From: Halobaculum sp. MBLA0143
Lineage (GTDB): Archaea; Halobacteriota; Halobacteria; Halobacteriales; Haloferacaceae
Reading direction: 5' to 3'
Assembly: GCF_041361465.1 (NCBI RefSeq)
Contig: NZ_JBGKAC010000001.1
Span: 558,001 to 622,000, forward strand
DNA length: 64,000 bases
Below, piece after piece: positions 32,945-41,412 of the stretch (position 1 is its first letter; each line of letters begins with the position of its first letter). Made by a program: the position numbers and the translations under genes. The notes below the pieces were generated by a model. It was not told the DNA's origin, searched no databases, and saw nothing but the letters and a program-made list of their open reading frames with translations.

Positions 32945-34093
32945 CTACACCGCGTCCGCCAGTCGATCCAGCCCCGTCTCCAGCCGTTCACGGGAGTTGG
33001 CGAACGACAGCCGCAGACGGCCCTCGTCGCCCTCGCCGAAGCCGGAGCCGGGGGCGAGCACGACGCCGTGCTCCGAGAGGAGTCGTTTCGCCAGCGCCAG
33101 GCTGTCAGTCGCGCCCTCGACGTCGAGGAAGGCGTAGAAGGCCCCCTCCGGTCGTGGTGCGCGCACCCCGTCGATCTCGTCGAGTCGGCGGGCGACGTAG
33201 TCGCGGCGCTCGCGGAACGCCGCGTACATCTCCTCGGCCGGCGCCGCCGGGCCGGTGAGCGCCGCCAGCGCGGCGTGTTGGGAGGGTGCCGGCGGGCAAC
33301 TGGTCGTCCCCTCTCGAACCTTCGTCGCGCCGTCGACGACGGCGTCGGGGGCGGCGAGCCAGCCGAGCCGCCAGCCGGTCATCGCGTGGGTCTTCGACAG
33401 CGAGCCGACGGTGACGACACGCTCCGGGTGGTCGACGACCGCGGCGACACCGGTCGGGTCGCGGTCGTACGTCAGGCCGGCGTACACCTCGTCGGCGATC
33501 ACGTAGGCGTCGTGTTCGGCGGCGGCTTCGGTGACGCGCGCCACTGGCTCCGGGTCGTACACGCGGCCGGTGGGGTTGGAGGGGGTCGTGAGGACGACCG
33601 CGGCGGTGTCGTCGTCGACGGCGTCGATCACGCGGTCGGCGTCCAGGTCGTACGGGTACGACAACGGCACTTCCCGGAGGTCCCCCCCGGCGAGGGCGGC
33701 GTGGATCTCGTAGTTGGGCCAGACGGGGCTGGGGGTGACGACAGTCTCGCCGGGGTCGACGAGCGTGAGCATGGTGACGTGGAGCGCCTCCATGCCGCCG
33801 ACCGTGGCGACGACCTGGTCGGGGTCGTACGGGAGGTCGTAGTCGGCGGCGAGGGTGTCGGCGATCGCACGCCGGAGGGGGTCGATGCCGGCGCTGGCGG
33901 TGTAGTCGGTGGCGCCGTCGCGGACGGCCTCGAAGGCGGCCTCGGTGACGTGTTCGGGGGTGTCGAAGTCGGGCTCGCCGACCTCCAGCCGGACGGGGTC
34001 TTCGCCGGCGGCCTCGGCCTCGCCGGCGAGGTCGAACATGACGCGAATCTGGGAGCGCTCGAAGTCGTCGACGCGCCCCGCGAGTTCGTGCAT
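32945..34093 (-). CDS. Class I/II pyridoxal-phosphate aminotransferase
   Basis: This 382-residue enzyme is an aspartate-aminotransferase-fold transaminase: LEVGEPDFDTPEHVTEAA near the N-terminus, VVATVGGMEALHVTM, TPSNPTGRVYD, ADEVYAGLTYD, the PLP-lysine motif GSLSKTHAMTGWRLGW, and RLRLSFANSRERLE at the C-terminus. The substrate may be aspartate, aromatic or branched amino acids. ATG 34093 was preferred to the in-frame ATG nine bases earlier because a GTGATAACTT element is about 23-32 bases upstream. Confidence 0.88.
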   Translation of the reverse strand: MHELAGRVDDFERSQIRVMFDLAGEAEAAGEDPVRLEVGEPDFDTPEHVTEAAFEAVRDGATDYTASAGIDPLRRAIADTLAADYDLPYDPDQVVATVGGMEALHVTMLTLVDPGETVVTPSPVWPNYEIHAALAGGDLREVPLSYPYDLDADRVIDAVDDDTAAVVLTTPSNPTGRVYDPEPVARVTEAAAEHDAYVIADEVYAGLTYDRDPTGVAAVVDHPERVVTVGSLSKTHAMTGWRLGWLAAPDAVVDGATKVREGTTSCPPAPSQHAALAALTGPAAPAEEMYAAFRERRDYVARRLDEIDGVRAPRPEGAFYAFLDVEGATDSLALAKRLLSEHGVVLAPGSGFGEGDEGRLRLSFANSRERLETGLDRLADAV

Positions 34094-34114
34094 ACCTCTC
34101 ACTGTGACGGCTGG

Positions 34115-34124
34115 GTGATAACTT
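34115..34124 (-). promoter_or_regulatory. TATA-like box for the aminotransferase gene
   Basis: The minus-strand reading is AAGTTATCAC, 22-31 bases before the ATG at 34093. Confidence 0.45.
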
Positions 34125-34195
34125 CCTCGTCACGACGGTCGACGGGGGGTGAACGCGAGACCGGAGTGACCACGGCGGACCGTCTCCGCGACAGA

Positions 34196-34435
34196 ACTCT
34201 GTGGGGCGGTTGCGGTGCGGCGGTGGCGGTGCCGCCGCGGCGGCGGCGGTGCGGAGGTCAGACAGACCGAGGTTAGGGCACGACTAACGGCCCGCTCGAC
34301 AGGATCTGTGTCGCGGTCGCGGTGTGGTGGCGGGGCGGTGGCGGGGCGGTGGCGGCACAGCGACCGAACAACAAAATTCACCGGTGCGGTTGCGGTGCGG
34401 AGGCGGAGCGGAGGCAGTGTGGAGGCGGGACGGCA
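34196..34435. repeat. Low-complexity GGCGGTG-rich intergenic repeat region
   Basis: The sequence is built from GCGGTGGCGG-type words, including a 12-bp unit GCGGTGGCGGGG repeated near 34328-34355, and two copies of GCGGTTGCGGTGCGG (about 34206 and 34387). No frame looks like a haloarchaeal gene. It fills most of the 495-base space between the divergent aminotransferase and gatE genes. Confidence 0.7.
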
Positions 34436-34450
34436 CTAGAATCGGGACGC

Positions 34451-34548
34451 GAGCGAGGGCCGAAGGCCCGAGCGAGCGCCTTTTTAATCGACATTTTTGC
34501 TCCGAGTGGTGCACGCCGCAGGCGCGCACCCGAGGAGGAAAAGTGTCG
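34451..34548 (+). other. Hairpin-T-run-hairpin intergenic element upstream of gatE
   Basis: First a GGGCC-gaa-GGCCC triloop hairpin inside GAGCGAG/GAGCGAG flanks, then a CCTTTTTAATC run at 34479-34489, then a second long hairpin with arms CGACATTTTT (34489-34498) and AAAAGTGTCG (34539-34548) around a GC-rich imperfect stem. The first half looks like an intrinsic terminator, yet no plus-strand gene ends here. Similar CGAAG-loop, T-run elements are, to my recollection, dispersed in haloarchaeal genomes. Confidence 0.45.
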
Positions 34549-34555
34549 GTCGAAG

Positions 34556-34563
34556 ACTTTTCG
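34556..34563 (+). promoter_or_regulatory. TATA-like box for gatE
   Basis: ACTTTTCG lies 26-33 bases before the ATG at 34589; the TTTTTAAT run at 34481-34488 is an alternative that would include the second hairpin in a leader. Confidence 0.4.
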
Positions 34564-34588
34564 ACTGCGGCTGTTGGAGTCTTGATCG

Positions 34589-36457
34589 ATGACCGACCAC
34601 GACTACGACGACGTGGGACTCGTCGCCGGCTTGGAGATTCACCAACAACTGGACACGGAGACGAAGCTGTTCTGCGAGTCGCCGACGGAGCTACGGGAGC
34701 CCTCGGAGGCGACACGGACGTTCACGCGGTACCTGCACCCGACGAAGTCGGAGTTGGGAGAGATCGACGAGGCGGCCCTAGAGGAGTCACAGGTCGACAG
34801 AGAGTTCGAGTACCTGGCGTACGACACGACCTGTCTCGTAGAGGAAGACGACGAGCCGCCGGGCGAGGTGGACGAGGAGGCGTTGTCGGTGGCGATCCAG
34901 ATCGCGGAGCTGTTGGACGCGGAGGTGGTCGACGAGATCCAGGTGATGCGGAAGATCGTGATCGACGGCTCGAACACCTCCGGGTTCCAACGGTCGATGT
35001 TGGTCGCCCGCGGCGGCGAGATCCAGACGGACGAGGGTCCCGTCGGGATCGAGGACATGATGTTGGAAGAGGAGTCGGCACAGAAGGTGGCCGAGACGGA
35101 CTCGGGGGTGCGGTACTCCTTGGACCGGCTGGGGATCCCGCTCGTAGAGATCGGGACGGCACCGGACATCCGGACGCCGGCACAGGCGCAGGAGGCGGCA
35201 GAGCAGATCGGGACGCTGCTGCGGTCGACCGGTGCCGTCCGGCGGGGGCTGGGGACGATCCGACAGGACGTGAACGTCTCCGTCGCCGAGGGGGCGCGGG
35301 TGGAGATCAAGGGCGTGCAGGCGTTGGATCAGATCGACGAGATCGTCGCGCTGGAGGCGGACCGCCAGTTGGCGCTCGTCGAGATCGCGGAGACGCTCCA
35401 GGAGCGTGACGCGGCCGTCGGGGATCCGGTCGAGGTGACGGACGTGTTCGCGGAGACGGAGTCGGCGGTGATCGGCGGAGCGTTGGACGACGGCGGCGAA
35501 GTTCACGCCGTCGGGCTGGCGGGCTTCGACGGGCTGGTGGGACGAGAGATCCAGCCGGACCGGCGGCTCGGGACGGAGCTGTCGGACCACGCCAAGCGCG
35601 CGGGCGCCGGCGGTGTGTTCCACACGGACGAACTGCCGGCGTACGGCGTGACGGACGCGGAGGTGACGGCGCTGCGGGCGGCGGTCGACGCCGACGACGG
35701 TGACGCGGTCGTGTTGGTCGCGGACGACCCGGAGACGGCCGCGGCGGCGATCGAGAACGCGGCCGACCGGGCGCAGACGGCGATCGACGGGGTGCCAGAG
35801 GAGACCCGCGGCGCCAACGACGACGGGACGACACGGTACCTCCGGCCGTTGCCGGGGGCCGCACGGCTCTACCCGGAGACGGACGTGCCGCCGGTGGAGC
35901 CGGACACGTCGTCGGTCGAGACGCCGGAGGTGTTAGACGAGAAGGCGGCGCGGTACGCCGACGAGCACGGCCTCGATCCGGACCTGGCCGAGCAGGTCGC
36001 CTTCGGTCGGCGGTGGCAGACGTTCGAGGCGGCCGTCGACGCGGGCGTCGACCCGACGCTGGCGGCGACGACGCTGGAGTCGACGCTGACGGAGCTCCGG
36101 CGAGACGGCGTCGCCGTCGAGGAACTGGACGACCCGGCGCTGCGGGGGACGCTCGAACTGGTGGAGACGGGGGACCTGGCCAGCGAGGGGATCACGGAGA
36201 CGCTGACGACGCTGGCCGAACGGCCGGAACTGTCGCCGTCGGAGGCGGTGGAGGCCGCCGGACTGACCGGCGTCGACGAGAACGAGGTGCGCGAGGCGGT
36301 CGTCGAGGTGGTCGAGCGCAACGAGGCCCAAGTGGCCGAGGAGGGGATGGGTGCCTTCTCCGGACTGATGGGTGAGGCGATGGGGGCGCTGCGTGGGAAG
36401 GCGGACGGCGACCTCGTCAGCGACGTGCTGCGCGAGGAGATCCAGAAGCGCGCCTGA
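34589..36457 (+). CDS. gatE: Glutamyl-tRNA(Gln) amidotransferase subunit E
   Basis: This 622-residue subunit is the archaeal tRNA-binding and kinase partner of GatD, which together turn misacylated Glu-tRNA(Gln) into Gln-tRNA(Gln). It begins GLVAGLEIHQQLDTETKLFC and has KIVIDGSNTSGFQRSMLVARGG and GTIRQDVNVSVAEGARVEIKGVQ of the GatB/GatE cradle domain. The extra GAD domain typical of GatE follows (ETESAVIGGALDDGGEVHAVGLAGFDGLVG), and the C-terminal Yqey-like tail ends GLMGEAMGALRGKADGDLVSDVLREE. The length fits GatE rather than GatB. gatD is not in the window. Confidence 0.96.
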   Translation: MTDHDYDDVGLVAGLEIHQQLDTETKLFCESPTELREPSEATRTFTRYLHPTKSELGEIDEAALEESQVDREFEYLAYDTTCLVEEDDEPPGEVDEEALSVAIQIAELLDAEVVDEIQVMRKIVIDGSNTSGFQRSMLVARGGEIQTDEGPVGIEDMMLEEESAQKVAETDSGVRYSLDRLGIPLVEIGTAPDIRTPAQAQEAAEQIGTLLRSTGAVRRGLGTIRQDVNVSVAEGARVEIKGVQALDQIDEIVALEADRQLALVEIAETLQERDAAVGDPVEVTDVFAETESAVIGGALDDGGEVHAVGLAGFDGLVGREIQPDRRLGTELSDHAKRAGAGGVFHTDELPAYGVTDAEVTALRAAVDADDGDAVVLVADDPETAAAAIENAADRAQTAIDGVPEETRGANDDGTTRYLRPLPGAARLYPETDVPPVEPDTSSVETPEVLDEKAARYADEHGLDPDLAEQVAFGRRWQTFEAAVDAGVDPTLAATTLESTLTELRRDGVAVEELDDPALRGTLELVETGDLASEGITETLTTLAERPELSPSEAVEAAGLTGVDENEVREAVVEVVERNEAQVAEEGMGAFSGLMGEAMGALRGKADGDLVSDVLREEIQKRA

Positions 36458-36469
36458 GTCGGCGTCGGT

Positions 36470-36907
36470 CTACTCCGTCTCCCGTTCCCGCTCCGGGTCT
36501 GGGCGGGCCTCGCCGGCGGGGACGACGGTGAACTGGTCGAGATCGGTCGTACACCAGTGACAGAAGCTCAGCTCCGGGTCCACGTCGTTGCCGCAGACGG
36601 GACACGTCAGGAGGTCACCCTCGCTCGTGATCGTGAGGTACTGTTGGCTCTGGCGGGCGATGCCGACTGCGTCGACCGTCGCGGCGACGACGAGGAGGTA
36701 CACCGGGGCGAGCGCGACGAGGTCGAGACTGCCGTTCGACAGCGCCGTCAAGGCGGACTCTTCGACCCACAACCCGGCGGTGGCGACCGTCAACAGCATC
36801 CACGCCGCCCCGCGGCGGAACCGCCGGAGGTAGAGGTGGCCGAGCCCGACGACGAGCAGCCCGAGCAGCCCGGCCGTCAGCGGGCGGCGCAGGCGGGAGA
36901 CGTTCAC
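36470..36907 (-). CDS. Membrane protein with C-terminal zinc ribbon
   Basis: This 145-residue protein has three hydrophobic segments (LTAGLLGLLVVGLGHLYL, AWMLLTVATAGLWV, LVALAPVYLLVVAATVDAVGIA) followed by a cytoplasmic zinc ribbon with CPVCGNDVD and CHWC. The layout is common in haloarchaea for small TM2-like proteins of unknown role. GTG 36907 was chosen because the longer open frame is the antisense of elp3 and reads as Ser/Arg-rich nonsense. Confidence 0.75.
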   Translation of the reverse strand: MNVSRLRRPLTAGLLGLLVVGLGHLYLRRFRRGAAWMLLTVATAGLWVEESALTALSNGSLDLVALAPVYLLVVAATVDAVGIARQSQQYLTITSEGDLLTCPVCGNDVDPELSFCHWCTTDLDQFTVVPAGEARPDPERERETE

Positions 36908-37004
36908 GTCCCGACAGTGACGAGGTCGGGGCTTGAACCTTGTGACCAGTCTCACCGTCGGGGCTCCGACACGCTTACGACCGCGAGGCGCCGAGTGACG
37001 GTCG

Positions 37005-38708
37005 ATGAGCGGCACCGCGGCGGACGGCGACGACAGCGAGGAGCCACCGGCGTTCAGACGAGTGTGTGAAGAGCTCGTCGAGCGCATCCTCCAGGGAGAG
37101 TTGGACCGCGACGGGCTGGAGTCGGCGAAGCTCGACGTCTGTTCTGAACACTCCTCGCCGAAGGTGCCGAAGAACACGGACATCCTCCAGCACGCGCCGA
37201 AGGGGCGCCGCGAGGAGGTGAAGGAGGTGGTGCGGCGCAAGCCGGTGCGGACGGCGTCGGGTGTCTCCCCGATCGCGATCATGACCTCCCCGCACACCTG
37301 CCCACACGGGAAGTGTCTGTACTGTCCGGGCGGGCCGGCCTCGGAGTTCTCCAGCGCCCAGAGCTACACGGGCCACGAGCCGGCGGCGGCGCGCGGGAAA
37401 CAGAACGACTACGACCCGTACGGCCAGGTGACGCTCCGACTGGAGCAACTGCGACACATCGGTCACCCGGTTGACAAGGCGGAGCTGATCGTGATGGGGG
37501 GGACGATGACGTCTCGGAGCCACGACTACCAGGAGTGGTTCGTCAAGCGGGCGCTCCAGGCGATGAACGAGTACGACACGGACTCGCTGCCGGCGCCGTC
37601 GGACTCGGAGTCGTTCGCCCAGGCGCCCGAGGAGTACGACTTCGAGTACCTGGAGGACGTGAAGGCCCGCAACGAGACGAGCGACGTGCGGTGTGTCGGG
37701 ATCACGTTCGAGACGAAGCCGGACTGGTGTGACCCCGAACAGATCGACCGGATGCTGCGGCTGGGCGGCACGAAGGTGGAGGTGGGGGTCCAGACCACGT
37801 ACGAGCGGATCAACCGGGAGATGCACCGCGGCCACGGCGTCGGCGCCTCCCGGGACGCCAACCGCCGGCTGCGTGACGCGGCGTTCAAGGTGGGGTTCCA
37901 CATGATGCCGGGCCAGCCGGGCATGACCGAGCGGATGGTCCGGGAGGACTTCCAGCAGTTGTTCGACAACCCGGACTGGCGGCCGGACTACCTGAAGATC
38001 TACCCGACGCTCGTCGTCCGCGGGACGCGGGTGTACGACCAGTGGCGCCGCGACGACTTCGAGCCGTTGGACAACGAGCAGGCCGCGGACCTGATCGCGG
38101 ACGTGATGCGGGAGGTGCCGAACTACTGCCGGCTCCAACGGGTCCAACGGGACATCCCGGCCGACTTCATCGACGGCGGCGTCTGGAAGTCGAACCTTCG
38201 GCAGTTGGCCCAACAGCGCGCCGAGGAGAAGGGGTACACCGTCTCGGACATCCGCGCCCGGGAGGTGGGTCACAGCGACGAGACGCCGGAGCCGGACGAC
38301 GTGGAACTGACCGTGACGGAGTACGAGGCCGGCGGCGGGGTCGAACAGTTCCTCTCGTTCGAGGACACCGAACGGAACCTGTTGGTCGGCTTCTGCCGGC
38401 TCCGGTTCCCGTCGTACTCGCACGCGGCCCCGGGGACGGGCGACGACGACCCGGTCCGGCGGGAACTGCGGGACGCGGCGCTCGTCCGGGAACTGCACGT
38501 CTACGGCTCGCCGGCGACGTTCGACGGCGACGACGGCGACTGGCAACACCGCGGCTACGGCCGACGACTGATCGAGGCAGCCGAGGAACGGGCCCGCGAG
38601 GCCGGCTTCTCCAAGCTGTCCGTCATCTCCGGAGTCGGCGTCCGGGGGTACTACCGGGAGAAACTGGACTACTACCAGGACGGCCCGTACGTGAGCCGCC
38701 GGCTGTGA
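37005..38708 (+). CDS. elp3: Elp3-family tRNA U34 carboxymethyltransferase
   Basis: This 567-residue enzyme combines a radical-SAM domain with a GNAT acetyltransferase domain and starts carboxymethylation of wobble uridine in tRNA. The iron-sulfur cysteines are C99, C104 and C107 in CPHGKCLYCPGGPASEF. Then follow GITFETKPDWC, GGTKVEVGVQTTYE, YPTLVVRGTRVYDQW and the C-terminal GNAT with VRELHVYG, HRGYGRRLIEAAEERAREAGF and ISGVGVRGYYRE. Archaea have Elp3 alone without the rest of the Elongator complex. Confidence 0.96.
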   Translation: MSGTAADGDDSEEPPAFRRVCEELVERILQGELDRDGLESAKLDVCSEHSSPKVPKNTDILQHAPKGRREEVKEVVRRKPVRTASGVSPIAIMTSPHTCPHGKCLYCPGGPASEFSSAQSYTGHEPAAARGKQNDYDPYGQVTLRLEQLRHIGHPVDKAELIVMGGTMTSRSHDYQEWFVKRALQAMNEYDTDSLPAPSDSESFAQAPEEYDFEYLEDVKARNETSDVRCVGITFETKPDWCDPEQIDRMLRLGGTKVEVGVQTTYERINREMHRGHGVGASRDANRRLRDAAFKVGFHMMPGQPGMTERMVREDFQQLFDNPDWRPDYLKIYPTLVVRGTRVYDQWRRDDFEPLDNEQAADLIADVMREVPNYCRLQRVQRDIPADFIDGGVWKSNLRQLAQQRAEEKGYTVSDIRAREVGHSDETPEPDDVELTVTEYEAGGGVEQFLSFEDTERNLLVGFCRLRFPSYSHAAPGTGDDDPVRRELRDAALVRELHVYGSPATFDGDDGDWQHRGYGRRLIEAAEERAREAGFSKLSVISGVGVRGYYREKLDYYQDGPYVSRRL

Positions 38709-38726
38709 CCCTCGCGCGGGAGTGGA

Positions 38727-38735
38727 ACTTTTACC
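38727..38735 (+). promoter_or_regulatory. TATA-like box for the MscS gene
   Basis: ACTTTTACC lies 23-31 bases before GTG 38758. A second GTG seven bases earlier is out of frame. Confidence 0.5.
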
Positions 38736-38757
38736 CCGTGGCGACGGACCGTGAGCC

Positions 38758-40059
38758 GTGAGCCAATCGACACCGACCGCCACGCCCGCGACCCCGACAC
38801 CGACGGGTGAGCCGGCGGAGGGGGGGAGCCTGGTCGGCTCGTTGGGCGAGCAGACACTGTCGACGATCGCGGCGGCCGTCGACGGACTGGCGTCGACGGA
38901 GGCCAGGGTCGCGGTGACGGTCGCGGTGGTGGGCGGGCTGGTGGTCGTCGGGCTGTTGGCCGTCCCGGCGGGGGTGCGGCTCGTCGGTCGACTGTCCGTG
39001 CGGCTCGTCTTGAGCCGCGAACCTCCGCCGGACGAGACGCACGGCTACGACTACGTGCTCGCGGAGACGCTGGTCGTCCGGACACTCCAGTTCGGGCTGG
39101 GACTGTTGGCAGTCGTCTCCCTGTTGTTCGTCTGGGAACTGGACACGATAGCGGCGGCGTTCGCGGATCTGTTGGGCGGCACTGCGCCCAGCATCGGCCG
39201 AGTGTTGGTGACACTCCTCCTGTTCGCCGGCGCGTTCGTCGGCGCGGACCTGTTGGAGACGAAGATGACGACGTTCGCGGAGCGGTCGACCCTGATCAAC
39301 CGCCACCAACAGGGGATCGCCTTCCAGGCGATCCGGGTGTCGTTGCTGATCGCGGTCGGGTTGACGACACTGTCCGTCTGGGAGTTCTCGTTGGACGGGC
39401 TGCTCGTCGGGGCGGGGTTCCTCGGGATCGTCGTCGGGATCGCCGCCCAACAGACTCTCTCCGCGTTGATCGCGGGGTTCGTCATCATGTTCTCCCGACC
39501 GTTCGAGCTGGGTGACTGGGTGGAGATCGGCGGCACGGAGGGTGTCGTCACGGACATCACGATCATGAACACCCGGCTGCGAACCGCCTGGGGTGACACG
39601 GTCGTGTTGCCCAACGACGCCGTCAGCAACGCCACCGTGACGAACCACACGGCCCAGAACCGACTCCGCCTGTCCGTCGACGTGGGCGTCGACTACACGA
39701 CGGAGTTAGAGAAGGCCCGGGAACTGGCGCTGGAGGGAGTAGAGTCCGCGGACAAGGCACAGCCAGTGCCGACACCGCAGGTGTTGCCGAAGGCGTTCGG
39801 CGACTCCGCGGTCGTCCTGGAGTGTCGGTTCTGGATCGAGAACCCCAGCGCCCGGACCCGGGCGTTGGCGACGGCCCAAGTGGTGTCGGCGATCAAGGCT
39901 CGCTTCGACGAGGCGGGCGTGAAGATCCCGTTCCCACAGCGGGAACTGTCCGGGCGGGCGGAGACGGGGGGCTTCCAGGTCGCCGACGACCGGACGACCG
40001 TCCCGACGGGCGACGGCGAGCGAACCTCGCCGCCGGAGGGGGCCGAGGCGGACGAGTGA
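38758..40059 (+). CDS. MscS-family mechanosensitive ion channel
   Basis: This 433-residue protein has four or five N-terminal membrane helices (VAVTVAVVGGLVVVGLLAV, LQFGLGLLAVVSLLFV, VLVTLLLFAGAFVGADLL, AIRVSLLIAVGLTTLSV) and then the pore-lining helix GAGFLGIVVGIAAQQTLSALIAGFVIM. The MscS beta domain continues FELGDWVEIGGTEGVVTDITIMNTRL, VVLPNDAVSNATVTN and an alpha-beta C-terminus. Channels of this kind open on membrane tension during hypo-osmotic shock. The C-terminal 40 residues are acidic and likely disordered. Confidence 0.93.
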   Translation: MSQSTPTATPATPTPTGEPAEGGSLVGSLGEQTLSTIAAAVDGLASTEARVAVTVAVVGGLVVVGLLAVPAGVRLVGRLSVRLVLSREPPPDETHGYDYVLAETLVVRTLQFGLGLLAVVSLLFVWELDTIAAAFADLLGGTAPSIGRVLVTLLLFAGAFVGADLLETKMTTFAERSTLINRHQQGIAFQAIRVSLLIAVGLTTLSVWEFSLDGLLVGAGFLGIVVGIAAQQTLSALIAGFVIMFSRPFELGDWVEIGGTEGVVTDITIMNTRLRTAWGDTVVLPNDAVSNATVTNHTAQNRLRLSVDVGVDYTTELEKARELALEGVESADKAQPVPTPQVLPKAFGDSAVVLECRFWIENPSARTRALATAQVVSAIKARFDEAGVKIPFPQRELSGRAETGGFQVADDRTTVPTGDGERTSPPEGAEADE

Positions 40060-40096
40060 CACCCCACCGAGCGGCACACTGATAGTTCGCAAGCCC

Positions 40097-40594
40097 GTGA
40101 CACTGGCTGTGATTCGAGCAGGCGCGACGGCACCGGAGTTCGAGGCGTCGCTCGTGACGACCGAAGGGGAGTTAGCCCGGACACGGCTCTCGGAGTGGAC
40201 CCAGGAGCCGCCGGTGGTGCTCGCCTTCTTCCCGGCGGCGTTCTCGGGCACCTGCACGGACGAGGTGAGAGCGATCCAGACGGACATCGAGCGGTACGCC
40301 GACGCCGGCGGGACCGTCTTGGGTGTGAGCACGGACCTCCCGTGGACGCTCCGGGCGTTCGCCGCCGAAGAGGGGTTGTCGTTCCCGTTGGTCGGCGACC
40401 ACGACCGCGAGGCCGTGCGGGCGTTCGACGTGGTCGACGACTTCCCCGACCTGGGGCTGTCTGCCGTCGCCCGCCGGTCCGTGTTCGTGCTCGACGGCGA
40501 CGGCACCGTCACGTACGCCTGGGCGGCCGACGACCCGGACGCGGAGCCGCCCTACGAAGACGTTCTGGCGGCTGTCCGGGGCACACAGTCGTAG
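40097..40594 (+). CDS. Peroxiredoxin (AhpC/TSA or AhpE-like)
   Basis: This 165-residue protein has a thioredoxin fold and the peroxidatic cysteine at residue 53 in FFPAAFSGTCTDEV (pattern P-x4-S/T-x2-C). Other expected parts are VLGVSTDLPWTLRAFAAEEGLSFPLVGDHDREAVRAFDV and a C-terminal VFVLDGDGTVTYAWAADDP strand pair. No second conserved cysteine is seen, so a one-cysteine or atypical mechanism is likely. GTG start. Confidence 0.9.
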   Translation: MTLAVIRAGATAPEFEASLVTTEGELARTRLSEWTQEPPVVLAFFPAAFSGTCTDEVRAIQTDIERYADAGGTVLGVSTDLPWTLRAFAAEEGLSFPLVGDHDREAVRAFDVVDDFPDLGLSAVARRSVFVLDGDGTVTYAWAADDPDAEPPYEDVLAAVRGTQS

Positions 40595-40622
40595 TTCCCT
40601 CTCGGTTCACTGTCGGTCGCAG

Positions 40623-41396
40623 TCACGGGTCGGCCGACTCGGAGCGGTCGCGCTCGCACACCGCCCGGACCACGTCGACGAGCGCCTCGCTCGCGGTCGA
40701 CAGTAGCTCTCCGCCACGGTCGGCGTCACCCTCGCGCGGGTCGCCGACGACGCCGTTGTCGGTGAACTCGTGGCTGTCGTGTGCGAGGTTGACGCCTCGA
40801 ACCCACTCCCCCCAGCCGTCGGCGGCGTCGGCCGCGGCCGTCTCGACGCGGTCCTCGCGGACCAGACCCGGCGCGACGTGACGCAACAACGCCGTCTCCA
40901 ACGGGCCGGCGTGGCCCATGTCGCTCGCGTGCTCGCCGACCGCCTCGAACCAGGTGAACGCGACCGTGTACGGCCCCGTCTCCGACCGGGAGAGTCGACG
41001 GGCCGTCTCTGCCAACGCCTCCACGTTGCCGCCGTGGCCGTTGACGAGCACCGTCCGGGAGACCCCGTGGCTCGCCAGGCTCTCGACCGTCTCGCGGACG
41101 TACGCTCGGAACGTCTCCGGCGACACCCAGAGTGTCCCGTCGAACGCCCGGTGTTCCTCGCTCACGCCGACGTGGACCGGCGGCGCGACGACCGCCGTCG
41201 GGTCCGTCTCGTCTAATCGGTCGTCGGCGGCTTCCGCGACCGCCGCGGCCGCCGTCGCGTCCGTCCCCAGCGGGGCGTGTGGGCCGTGTTGCTCCGTGCT
41301 CCCGACGGGCACGAGCGCGATCTCGGGTGTCGTCTCGCGTACGTCCGTCCAGGTCGCCTCCGAGAGGTTCACACGGACGCTCGGACGGGCCGACAC
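40623..41396 (-). CDS. Creatininase-family amidohydrolase (ArfB-like?)
   Basis: This 257-residue protein has the creatininase metal site: VPVGSTEQHGPHAPLGTDATAA (Glu and His), then VLVNGHGGNVEAL and EVGEHASDMGHAGPLETALL-like text with the remaining ligands. In archaea a member of this family (ArfB) deformylates the pyrimidine intermediate in F420 and riboflavin synthesis, which is a plausible role here; a creatinine or other amide substrate cannot be excluded. It begins with GTG 16 bases after the top6A stop and is probably the last gene of the top6B-top6A transcript. Confidence 0.8.
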   Translation of the reverse strand: MSARPSVRVNLSEATWTDVRETTPEIALVPVGSTEQHGPHAPLGTDATAAAAVAEAADDRLDETDPTAVVAPPVHVGVSEEHRAFDGTLWVSPETFRAYVRETVESLASHGVSRTVLVNGHGGNVEALAETARRLSRSETGPYTVAFTWFEAVGEHASDMGHAGPLETALLRHVAPGLVREDRVETAAADAADGWGEWVRGVNLAHDSHEFTDNGVVGDPREGDADRGGELLSTASEALVDVVRAVCERDRSESADP

Positions 41397-41412
41397 TTCA
41401 ACGTCGTCGGTG

